Shown here: positions 25,757 through 35,080 of the stretch, piece after piece
Layout: every line of letters begins with the position of its first letter
Numbering within the stretch: the stretch's first letter is position 1
DNA from: Nectonema munidae
Lineage: Eukaryota; Nematomorpha; Nectonematoida; Nectonematidae
Reading direction: 5' to 3'
DNA length: 64,000 bases
NCBI GenBank assembly: GCA_030549495.1
Contig: JAUIRK010001051.1
Coordinates: 558,001 to 622,000, forward strand
Made by a program: the position numbers and the translations under genes
Notes under the pieces: generated by a model
What the model was told of the DNA's origin: nothing
Seen by the model: only the letters and a program-made list of their open reading frames with translations
The model's database searches: none

Positions 25757-26735
25757 TTTCAAATGTTACAAAATGTAACAAACGTACTGATAAAGATTAA
25801 GTGACCTTTGTTGAAAAAAATTTTTAACGCGAGTCTGACAATATTCATTGATATAAAATTGTAACGATTGAAAATTATTTTTCTCTCATTTAAAAACAAG
25901 CAAATTTTCATTTTTGCAAAATGTTTGTATTGATGGAACTAAATTTTTTACCAAAAATCTGTGATCAATTTGAATAGCTGAACTTTGGTATCATAAAAAA
26001 AGGTTCTCAAAATATTGAACTTATATTCCGCTAAAAATTAATTTCTAATGAGATAAAATAGAATTATTTTTACTCTAAATACAAATTAGAGAGAAGAAAG
26101 CTTGAATGAGACTTCTTGTAAGCATTATAACGAGACTATGAAAAATATTAAACCAAAATGGCGCTTTTCTTTATCAGTTCGTTTTGTTTGCAGAGAACCT
26201 AATTAACTTCTATCCTGTGATGTCTTCCAATCACTCAAAGGCGTTTCAACCGTTTCGCCCACTTCTGCGCGAAAATGGAATTCATGTAGTTATGACTTAT
26301 CCAAAGAGTTCCTCATTTTAATACTCCTTAGTGGGAAAAGGTCGACAAAACCTGATATAAATACTCGAAACCCTTGTATTCAAATAGTTTTCTTCTTTTT
26401 AAAAGCTCCAATAATAATAAATAAAAAAGATAGTCATTTCCAGCAATATTTTAATAGAATGAAATTTTTGCAGTTCTCCTTCCGATCAGAGCGGTCGCAG
26501 AGTGAAAAAGTAGAAAGTTAGACGTCGAATCCCCACTCTTTTGCCAAACATTTTTATTGATTTAAAAAAAGTAAATAGAAAGATATCTTGAAATATAACA
26601 TAACTTGACATTTTATTTCCAACTCAGAATCCTACCCCAGCTTATACGCCAAAACCCTTCGATTCAGACACTAACTCTACAATCAGGATTCTGGCAACAT
26701 GATATTTTAGGAATAGAAAAAAGCAGAATAGTTAA
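25757..26735. other. Intergenic region downstream of POLR2H
   Basis: AT-rich DNA in which I see no gene, repeat family or RNA. Confidence 0.4.
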
Positions 26736-26737
26736 AA

Positions 26738-26743
26738 TTTATT
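26738..26743 (-). terminator. POLR2H polyadenylation signal AATAAA
   Basis: TTTATT on + gives AATAAA about 50 bases after the POLR2H stop codon. It is the first canonical hexamer for a possible BCKDHA-POLR2H transcript. Confidence 0.55.
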
Positions 26744-26791
26744 TAAACAGAACAAAAAATAAAAGATGTGGAATGAGGAGAGAAATTCAGT

Positions 26792-27349
26792 TCAGAACGC
26801 CAACTGCTTCATCAAGAGATAGAGCATGGAATCCAACTCAAATCCATGCAAATTATTGGCATCGCCTTGCAACCGCATGAGCAGGCCGCCAAAAGAAATG
26901 AAGGCAGACAATCGATTCGTGCCAACACCACCACCTCCAGAGGAAATAGAGTACTGGTTGCTTGACTGAGAACGGCTGCTTTCCTCGCTATGCTCGTCCC
27001 CTTCAATCCTGTAGACCCTGCCATACATCACGTACTCGAACGCATCCATGCGGGAGGGCGTCTTTCTTTGGTTCGATTCGTACAAACTGAAGTCCAAGTC
27101 TTCAGGGGCGGTGGAGGAACAACCGTCTTCTTGTAGGGGCGCGTCCCCATCTTCGTAGAGGGTGCTGGCGATGACTAGGCGGAACTTGTCACCGAGTTCC
27201 ACGGGGTAAATGTTTGTGTTTACATCGAGAATCAGGTCCATTTTGAAGGACTCGCTCTCACAAAAGATTCGAGAAACTCTGTCAAACTTTTTTCCGTCTG
27301 GATCGATATCCTTCACATCGAAGATGTCTTCAAATAAAACACCAGACAT
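26792..27349 (-). CDS. POLR2H: POLR2H (RPABC3/Rpb8), shared subunit of RNA polymerases I, II and III, 185 aa
   Basis: Rpb8 is an OB-fold subunit common to the three nuclear RNA polymerases. The match is very strong: [20 protein letters not shown] (residues 7-26), [15 protein letters not shown] (30-44), [17 protein letters not shown] (52-68), [16 protein letters not shown] (104-119) and [20 protein letters not shown] (154-173). The protein is about 35 residues longer than the usual 150 because two loops are expanded, about 69-97 (acidic and polar) and 120-145 (Ser-rich with a four-glycine run). Both lie where the human protein has short acidic or polar loops. There is no intron in the coding region. 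It lies 143 bp downstream of BCKDHA on the same strand. Confidence 0.96.
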   Translation of the reverse strand: MSGVLFEDIFDVKDIDPDGKKFDRVSRIFCESESFKMDLILDVNTNIYPVELGDKFRLVIASTLYEDGDAPLQEDGCSSTAPEDLDFSLYESNQRKTPSRMDAFEYVMYGRVYRIEGDEHSEESSRSQSSNQYSISSGGGGVGTNRLSAFISFGGLLMRLQGDANNLHGFELDSMLYLLMKQLAF

Positions 27350-27370
27350 TTTGGAAACGTTTTTTAAATT

Positions 27371-27385
27371 CTGAAAATAAATAGA
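27371..27385 (-). promoter_or_regulatory. Splice acceptor-like site 21 nt before POLR2H ATG
   Basis: The - strand reads CTATTTATTTTCAG, a textbook pyrimidine-rich acceptor, 21 bases before the POLR2H ATG and about 120 bases after the BCKDHA stop. There is no room for an upstream POLR2H exon except inside or beyond BCKDHA. In an operon this would be a trans-splice acceptor. Confidence 0.6.
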
Positions 27386-27492
27386 TTTTTGATATCTTGA
27401 TGGAAAATAAAAAAAAGTGCACTATCAAAAATAAAAGAAAAATACTGTCAATAATAATAGAGGCTAAAAATAAAAGCATCTACAAATACGGT

Positions 27493-28779
27493 TCAATTTT
27501 TGGAAAACTTTTGAATATCATACTCAGATGCGTATTTCTTCAAATGCTCATTCAACTCGCTCTTCTGATTCCTCAAGTGCAAAGGCTCCTCATCGTAAAC
27601 ATCCGAGAAAATGCCTCCAATCGGATTCGGTTTCTTCACTTTTTCAGCGATGGCCATCGATTTCAGAGTTTCTTTTCTCGCTTCTACCAGCATTTCTTTA
27701 TCGTCTTCTTCTTTCAATGACCCCTCTTGGATCAAAAACCTCTTCAAGCGATGAATTGGGGAAAACTGAGTCCATCTGTGCACAGCCTTAATGTTGTCGC
27801 GATAGACGCTAGAGTCGTCAGAGGTGCTGTGGTGTCCGAGTCTATAGCTGATCGCCTCCAGCAAAACAGGGCCACAACTTTCCATGCACAACTCACGTGC
27901 TTTCTCAGTAGCAAAGAAAAGCGCTAAGGGATCGTTGCCATCGACACGGATTGATGGAAGGCCGATCGCCAATCCTTTGTCCAGAATGGCGTCTCCTCTG
28001 TACTGCTCACAAGACGGCGTTGATATGGCAAATTCGTTGTTTCTGCAGAAGAAAATGACAGGAGCGCCCAAAACAGCAGCAAAGTTCATGGCGACGTAGG
28101 AATCCCCCTCACTCGCAGCTCCTTCCCCAAAGTAAACGATGGTGCACTTGTTCTCGCCCTTGACCTTGCAGGAGGCGTACGCAAAACCAACAGCATGCGG
28201 CATTTGCGTGGCTAACGGAGAAGAAATCGTCTGAAAGTTCAGCTGCTTGTTACCATAATGCACCGGCATTTGTCTTCCCTTGCCAGAATCTTCTTCATTC
28301 GCAAACATCTGGTTCATGAGATGTGAGAGCGGGCAATCGCGCCATAGAAGGGCTCCTGCCTCACGGTACTGGCTGAAGATCATATCTGAATCGCGCAAGG
28401 CCGCTGCAGACGATATCGAGGCTGCTTCTTCGCCGTAGTGCGTCATGTAGAATGTGATGCGGCCCTGTCGTTGGCATTCATACATCACATCGTCCAGGGA
28501 TTTGAGTTGAAGCATACACTTATACAGTTTCAGGGGTAGGCAATGAGAGGCAGACAATTCTTTTACTTTAGCGGAGAAGCTTTCTGACTTAATTTCTCCA
28601 CTTTCTGACAAAACTTGAAAAGCCGGAGCAGTGAATGATTGATTCGGCTCATGGAACTTCAGTGAATCACTGAATTTGAGGGAGAGGCGGTTGGAAGAAA
28701 AGTGACAATGTTTAGGACAAATAAGTCTTTCTACGAATGAGTAACTGTGAGAACGAATATTCAGTAATAATCGTAACAT
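27493..28779 (-). CDS. BCKDHA: BCKDHA, branched-chain 2-oxoacid dehydrogenase E1 alpha subunit, 428 aa, intronless
   Basis: This is the thiamine-diphosphate-dependent E1 alpha subunit of the mitochondrial complex that decarboxylates the oxo acids of leucine, isoleucine and valine. Visible signatures: Arg/Ser-rich, acid-poor N terminus fitting a mitochondrial presequence (1-30), YECQRQGRITFYMTHYGEE (100-118), QYREAG (137-142), GKGRQMPVHYG (166-176), TISSPLATQ (184-192) and the ThDP motif from GEGAASEGD to FFCRNN (218-248). The regulatory loop RLGHHSTSDDSSVYR (313-327), which carries the BCKDK-phosphorylated serines in mammals, is nearly identical. I take the ATG at 28777-28779; a longer frame to 28782 would need TTG. 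No intron. It lies between AAMP (345 bp upstream) and POLR2H (143 bp downstream) on one strand. Confidence 0.96.
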   Translation of the reverse strand: MLRLLLNIRSHSYSFVERLICPKHCHFSSNRLSLKFSDSLKFHEPNQSFTAPAFQVLSESGEIKSESFSAKVKELSASHCLPLKLYKCMLQLKSLDDVMYECQRQGRITFYMTHYGEEAASISSAAALRDSDMIFSQYREAGALLWRDCPLSHLMNQMFANEEDSGKGRQMPVHYGNKQLNFQTISSPLATQMPHAVGFAYASCKVKGENKCTIVYFGEGAASEGDSYVAMNFAAVLGAPVIFFCRNNEFAISTPSCEQYRGDAILDKGLAIGLPSIRVDGNDPLALFFATEKARELCMESCGPVLLEAISYRLGHHSTSDDSSVYRDNIKAVHRWTQFSPIHRLKRFLIQEGSLKEEDDKEMLVEARKETLKSMAIAEKVKKPNPIGGIFSDVYDEEPLHLRNQKSELNEHLKKYASEYDIQKFSKN

Positions 28780-28824
28780 CAAGTTTTGCTATGTTTCATC
28801 AAATAAAGTTCAAATACATTAAAG

Positions 28825-28840
28825 CTAAAATCAAATTGTA
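28825..28840 (-). promoter_or_regulatory. Possible splice acceptor 45 nt before BCKDHA ATG
   Basis: The - strand reads CAATTTGATTTTAG, ending 45 bases before the chosen ATG. Similar TTTTAG strings are common in AT-rich DNA, so this is weaker than the sites before POLR2H, SSR3 and PHB2. Confidence 0.3.
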
Positions 28841-29123
28841 GCATTTAATATGCATGTTATACTGTATTTAAAAATCCAATGGTGAGTACAAAAATACAAA
28901 TCAGAAATTTAAAGTTAAAAATATTTTAGAGCTAAAATAATCTGCTTTTAAAAAAGGGCCCAATCTGTACTGCTTATAGAAAAACACATTCACCAAGGAA
29001 GCTTTAATGAGGAATACAAAGTTAAGAAAGCCTGCATCTGGGAAAACTTATCCGAGGCCGGCGAAATCTTCAACTCATCAACATTGCATTTCTTTAGAAA
29101 TAGACAACAAAGCGTAAACACGA

Positions 29124-29129
29124 TTTATT
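29124..29129 (-). terminator. AAMP polyadenylation hexamer overlapping its stop codon
   Basis: The end of the AAMP frame reads TTT AAA TAA ATC, so AATAAA spans the stop codon TAA (29125-29127). If used, the 3'UTR would be only about 15-30 bases. Confidence 0.45.
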
Positions 29130-30411
29130 TAAAGTTTAAAGAAATTTGATTTTTGATTTCTGCAAAATTGAAAAGACGACAACACGAGTCTTCTGAAGCT
29201 GTGAGGAGAAAGCGTTCATCGAAACTGATGTGAAAATCATAAATCTCAGAGTAATGAGCCTGCTTGGAGTAGAGAAGAGTTCCCGTTTTTGAGTCGCAGA
29301 CGCTTATGAAGCCGTTCAAGTGTGACGTGAGGAAGATGCTTGCATTTGATTTTAGCCAGATCATTTTTAAAACTCCCGAGTGCGTAGGAATATTGTGACG
29401 CACCTGGCTATAACTTATGTCCCACACTACCAAACTGCCATCCAGGTGGCAGGAAACGGCTATACAAGGAGACGAGGGACAAAATTTAATGCACTCTACA
29501 CCAGCATTGACTTCTTCGGTTAAACTATCGATTGAAAGTTTGGCCAAATTGTCGCCGTTCATTTTGTTGAAAATAAAGACTGTGCCAGATGCAGAACCGG
29601 AAACAATGATGTTCGCTCTTGAATCGAGACAGCAAAGAGCCTCTTTAACGCTGCAGCTTGAGTACAAAGGAGTGAGGTTATTTTCTGCCAAGTTCCAAGC
29701 CTTTATCACGCCATCTTCATATGAACAGGCGAATGCGTTAGTTTGAGAAGAAGCGCCTTTGTCGATAATCAAGAGAGTGCCAGCCAGACAGGAAGAAGAA
29801 TGGGGAAAGACTTTGCATTTCAGAGATTTTTGAGAGCCAAGAACGCCAAACATCCACAAGTTTCCAAAAGAAGTTCCGGCGAGCAGAACATTGCTTAAAC
29901 TGGCGTGCCACTCTAGCCACAAAATTTCGCCATCTGTTTCACTTGTGCTCATTTCTAGGATACTAATTTTATTGGAAACCGAGTCTTCAGACTTCAAACA
30001 GAATACTTTGACAATACCACTGACATCTGCAGTTGCTAGCAGGGTATGTTTAGAATTTACTCTTGTGTAAGCAATGGATTCAGAGTGAGAAGATATTTTT
30101 TCAACAATCTCAAGTTTGGTTTCATTATAAGCATCGGATTTTGGTTCCCAAAAATAAACCTGCTCGTCTTTGCCACCCGATACAACTAAAACGCCTTCAT
30201 ATTCCGGTACATTCAAAAATTCACAAGAAAAAACTGCCTCCAAATGGGAATCAAATTCAGCGCATGGTTTTAAATCGAGTGGAGGAGATAAAGGGGTATC
30301 ACTCAGAATTTCTTCATCTTGAGAATCAATTAATTCATAACTACTAGACAAAAACGATTCGCTTCCATCAAGATCACTCAAATCAGGCTCAACGTCATCA
30401 TCGCTGATCAT
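29125..30411 (-). CDS. AAMP: AAMP-like WD40 protein (angio-associated migratory cell protein / Sqt1 family), 428 aa, intronless
   Basis: This is a WD-repeat beta-propeller of the AAMP/Sqt1 family; yeast Sqt1 is a chaperone for ribosomal protein Rpl10, and vertebrate AAMP is cytosolic. Residues 1-60 are acidic, as in AAMP. WD blocks follow, with diagnostic matches: GEILWLEWHASLSNVLLAGT then SFGNLWMF (human [23 protein letters not shown]), YEDGVIKAWNL, DGSLVVWDI, RHNIPTHSGVLKMIWL, SKTGTLLYSKQAH and SEIYDFHISFDERFLLTAS at the end. Similarity is modest overall but runs the full length in the right order. Length agrees with the family (about 430). There is no intron. It is the first of three genes in the same direction. 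Confidence 0.88.
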   Translation of the reverse strand: MISDDDVEPDLSDLDGSESFLSSSYELIDSQDEEILSDTPLSPPLDLKPCAEFDSHLEAVFSCEFLNVPEYEGVLVVSGGKDEQVYFWEPKSDAYNETKLEIVEKISSHSESIAYTRVNSKHTLLATADVSGIVKVFCLKSEDSVSNKISILEMSTSETDGEILWLEWHASLSNVLLAGTSFGNLWMFGVLGSQKSLKCKVFPHSSSCLAGTLLIIDKGASSQTNAFACSYEDGVIKAWNLAENNLTPLYSSCSVKEALCCLDSRANIIVSGSASGTVFIFNKMNGDNLAKLSIDSLTEEVNAGVECIKFCPSSPCIAVSCHLDGSLVVWDISYSQVRHNIPTHSGVLKMIWLKSNASIFLTSHLNGFISVCDSKTGTLLYSKQAHYSEIYDFHISFDERFLLTASEDSCCRLFNFAEIKNQISLNFK

Positions 30412-32990
30412 TCCTTATCAGAGGATTTATACACGCAAATACCAAAAGTTCGCCCTTTGTGTGAGAAGAGCAGATTTATTGATTTTAAACGTGATTTGTT
30501 TATTTTTGTACGCAATGAGATAAGAGACGGTGAAAATTTGAACACAAAGAAAGTTTTATATTCAAATATCTATTCAAAAAATAAATATAAAAAATTAAAA
30601 GCAAAAAAATCTCGTATGAATAGCTAATATAACAATGAAGAAAATTAACACAAGAAAACGACGTGAAAAGTACATGATTAAGATCAAGGTTAAATTCCGT
30701 TTTATAACCCCCTCCCAACCAAAAAGGTGAACATAGTGAACAATGTGCGGACCAATTTTTTTTAAATAAAAAAAATTATTTTAAAAAAATCATCACATTA
30801 AAAGGTATAATTAATTAGTTGGAAGGGTTAGTTAATATAAATAAAACAATAAATAATTCAATAATACTAACTACTAGCTAGAAAACTAAAAATTTTTGAT
30901 TTCTTTAGAGTTTTTTTTATTTCAATGTGTAAAAAAATTAAGCAGAATCCATATATTTCAAATTTGGGAGAAAACTCATACAAGGTGTTTTTTAATAAAA
31001 ATATTTTCAAATGGTAATACAATCCGCGGATTTAATCAGTTGAGCTTTTTTCATTCGAAGAACAAGTGAATTATACAATTCGTCAACCACATGTTCTTAT
31101 TTCATGGGTAATTTTTAGTCTTATTTTTAAACTTGAGTGAATAATTTTAATTTATCTTTTTTAAAGGACAAAAAGTTTAAAATGTACTCAGATTAATTAA
31201 GCAGTCATTCATTTCGTAGTTTGCATAGAGCCCTTGTAAGACACAGGTGTAAAATGGAAAAAGACAGTAAAGACTGAGAGCGAATTTAAATATATATATT
31301 TACTTGCAACCAGCGTAGTGGAATAGCGATGCATGCTAATTTTGCTATTCGGACTCCAAATTAATTTCTAATAGAAGTAGGTTAACATTTAACTAATTAA
31401 CTATTAACTGGCTATGACTGACTCTATTATTGGATGTGAAGTAGGAGTAGATTTTAGAGAGATAGCAGTCGATATCTAATGAAATTTAAGAGGCAGATTA
31501 AAACATTAATTTTTTTTTAATATTTTAAAAGTTGAAAAAAAAAATATTTTTGTAAGTATATGGGAGTCGCCCTTCTTTAGTCGAATTTTATAGGTGTTCA
31601 AAGTGGGTGCGACACCGCACTTCTGGTTTTAACCATGTCTTATGAGAACAATGCTTAACTTCATATTAGATAGTACAAGGGTGTGCATCCGATGCAGCAA
31701 TTGTGGTTTCAAGAGGGGCAAAAACGCCTTTCACTAAACCAATAATTTTGAATTTTTCAATTTTATATCTTTTTTATATCATTAAAAGACTTCTTTACCT
31801 TGCGAATAGACTTTTACTTTACTTGTCTTACGGTTGAGCTTCATAAACAAATTCTTTTAAAACAAATTAAAAAAAAGATCAATAGAATTATCAAATATTT
31901 TTATACTGCCAATGCTTTGTAAACATTATTTAGCTAAGCTTTCGAAAAGGTCAAGGGTGGGGCGAAGATAGAATGCTTTTAGTCGCCTTATTTATTCGTC
32001 TCTGATGCATACACATACCAGTATATAAGATATAAATAAAGCATTGGCGTACTATAAATTTTATTTTAGTAAACATAGACAAGTCGTTCTATGAAGTCGT
32101 ATATCATGGATGGGGCATATCTAAAAGGGTAATATACCAAATAAAATAGACAATAATTTTATACAAGTCATTTATCAAATAAAAATAGACATTTTTTTAC
32201 ATTTTTATTTCAAAGTTCCCTTCTAAAATATTGAATGCTCGCCTTATCGCTTCAAAAATTTAAGATCGATTTCTGAAAGATATTCTTTTAATTTACCAAG
32301 GTTTTTGAATCAATTTGATTTTTTAAAAGCGTTTGAAAAAATAAAACATCTTTTTAAATTTGCAAGCTTTTCTTTTATAGATTAAGATATAAGTTCCCCA
32401 AACCAGAGACGCGCAGAAAATTCAGTAGACAAGAAAACTGAATAAGTGGTTTGTAATGTAGAAACAAATTTAGAACTATTCTAAAATAAAGCTTGAAAAT
32501 TTATATTGAATAAAGATCCAAAATAATTAGAAATCAATTTAATATGGAAAAAAAAATTAATCCTTTAAAATACAATTAAAAAGAATTATGACAAACGAGC
32601 ATTAATTAAATAAAACATATTATTTAACATTATATATAATAAAAATCACTATAATTTAGCTTTATTATTTAAGAATTTTTACACAAAGAAGATTTACGAA
32701 AATGAAACACGTGAAGACAAAAAAGTTTCGTGGAATGGAAGATAAATCAAATTAAAAAAATAACATAAAATAATACTTTTTAAAGAAAGAACATAACACA
32801 ACTTTTAAGATCCTAACCATTACTGCGTCAAACTAAATGATTATATAGAGCTTTACCAGTTTTAAGACTTATTTTAGTTTTATTTTTTAGTGATTGAAAT
32901 TTTATGAAAATTTTTTTTTTTAGTGATGTGTTCTGAAAATTTTATATTTTCTAATTTGATAATATCAATTAATTAGTGATAAAATCTAAT
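30412..32990. other. Intergenic region upstream of AAMP
   Basis: AT-rich DNA with no recognisable exon, RNA or complete repeat. TATAAATCC on the - strand (about 30429-30437), roughly 20 bases before the AAMP ATG, resembles a TATA box but sits very close to the ATG. Confidence 0.35.
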
Positions 32991-35080
32991 AGTTAGTAAC
33001 CTTTTAAACATTAATTCTCAAATTGATGCTGTGTTAAACAAATGTAACTCGATCGATTCAAAACTAGCAAATTTTCAAGTACGTAATTCTTTGTCAAAAA
33101 CTTACACACAAGTAGTGAACAGTCCGAAAATTAGCCATAGTTTAGAATTTCCTACTAATAGTCTCTCGATCAACGTAAAGAATTTCTTCGACCCAAAAGA
33201 AAAGAATGTTAATATTCAGGATGTTGTCACAAACGAGCTTCAACCAAAAAAGAACAAATTTTGCTTGTCTAAAATAAAAAGAAATAAAAATAATGACTTG
33301 ATTGTTCAAGCTCATAATAATGATAGTTACACAAAATTAAAAGATGTTTTACAGTCTTCTAATAAAAAATTTTATGAGATTAAACCAAGGTTGCCGTGTT
33401 TTGTTTTAAAAAATGTAGACAAGTCTTTAGATATTAATACTCTAAAGAATATTATTGCTGAACAAAACGATATTGAGCTGAATGATATCGTAAGTTTATT
33501 TCAGATAAGGACTAAATCAAAAAATGCTTGCAATATTGGGATAAAATTTTCTCCAAAAGTTATCAAAAAAGTGTATACAAATAAATATATTTTCATGGAA
33601 TGTATAGCATACAATATTGAAACATTATCAACCTATGTGAAGTCTTGTTACAAATGCCAGAAACATGGACATCTAGCAGACGATTGTAATGCTCTGGTTC
33701 ACACATGTAGATTTTGTGGTAAGTCTCATAAATCTAGTGACTGTGAACTCAGTGATGCAAGTAAATATTTCTGTCGCAATTGCGCCGATAAAAAACTTGA
33801 TCATAACCACGCAGCCAATTCTATCAAGTGTTCGTATTTAATGGATTTAAGAGATAAACTTAATTGTTTAAACCAAAATGCACTTAATTATTACATAAGC
33901 TTATGATTAAAAGAAATAACTTGAAATTTCAGAGTAATATAGATGATCTATACCAACTAAAAATACTAAAATCATGTCATTTACCGTATCCCAAAACCTC
34001 ATTACTCTTCCCTTATGAAATTGTGTTTTCTTCTAATTGTCCTGAAACTATCAGTTTTTTTTATATCAATATTCGTAGTCTAAGTTGTAATTTCGATCAA
34101 TTAATACTTTTATTATCTCCTTACCTATCATGCCTTAACTTAATAGTTTTAACTGAAATATGGCAACCTTCAAATGAGCTGTTGTTTGATATACCCGGGT
34201 TTAAATATAAATTTTTCAGTAGAGAATAAAGGGGAGGTGGAGTTGGAATCTTTTTTAAGTCGTGTTTCAAACTGTCCTTTTCCGAAGCATTCACCCATGG
34301 TGATAATATTTGCGACTTTCTGGTTTTAAAATGACTTATTTCAAATTCTCACTTTTACATAAGTGTTTCCTATCGTCCCACTTCATCAGATTTGAGAAGC
34401 TTTCTCCTGTGGTTAGAAGAATTACCTACGCATCTTCTTAATTCAAAATCCATTATATGTGGAGACTTCAATGTAAATTTTTTGAAAATCAATGAGGATA
34501 AATTTTGTGAAGAGCTCTTTAGTATCTTTTTACAACTTGGTTTCGCACCGATTATCACAAAAATGAATCATTCTTCGGGATCACTTATAAATAATGTATT
34601 TATCAACTTCAATTGTCCTCTCTCGACCACCAATGTAATAGCAGACATATCTGACCACTATGGTAGCTTAGTCTCAATAGAAAACTTTTTTGAGAAGACT
34701 CTTTCCACCAAGCACATTTATTATCGAAGAAATTTTTCTAACTTCAACTATAAAGTTTTTTATGAAAAATTACAGAATGCTGATTTTACGAATGTTTTTG
34801 TAAGCATTGATGTTAATTCTGCATTTGATACCTTCTATCAGATTTTTAAAAATAATTTTGAATTGAGCTTTCCTTTAGTTGCATATAATAACGTTATAAA
34901 TACCAATCCATGGTTTAAAGGTAATCTTCTTGCCTATAAAAAGCGAAAAGAATATCTCTTCAAAAAGAACAAGCAATCTCCTAATACATATAATTTAAAT
35001 GCTTATAGATCCTTCTTATCTTATTATAAGTCACGAATTAGACTTGCTAAGAGCAAATATTACTCAGAAAAGCATAATTG
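32990..35080 (+). mobile_element. LINE copy A (Jockey/CR1-like group): ORF1 and endonuclease, cut off before reverse transcriptase
   Basis: ORF1 (about 33000-33906) is a nucleic-acid-binding protein with zinc knuckles: CYKCQKHGHLADDC, CRFCGKSHKSSDC and CRNCADKKLDHNH. Its stop overlaps the ORF2 start as ATGA at 33903-33906. ORF2 encodes an AP endonuclease in one frame: YINIRSLSCNF (34062 on), LTEIWQ, then ICGDFNVNFL near 34456 and ADISDHYGSL. Two in-frame stops (near 34227 and 34330) interrupt it. The copy ends at KSKYYSEKHN, just where the reverse transcriptase should begin, and a second copy starts at once. Jockey/CR1-like placement rests on the gag-like ORF1 and sequence style. Confidence 0.85.

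Noticed and set aside
27528-28099. Three + strand frames opposite BCKDHA
   Set aside because: Antisense shadows of a strongly conserved coding region.
28780-28782. Longer BCKDHA start
   Set aside because: The extra codon is TTG; the ATG at 28777-28779 is the natural start in an animal gene.
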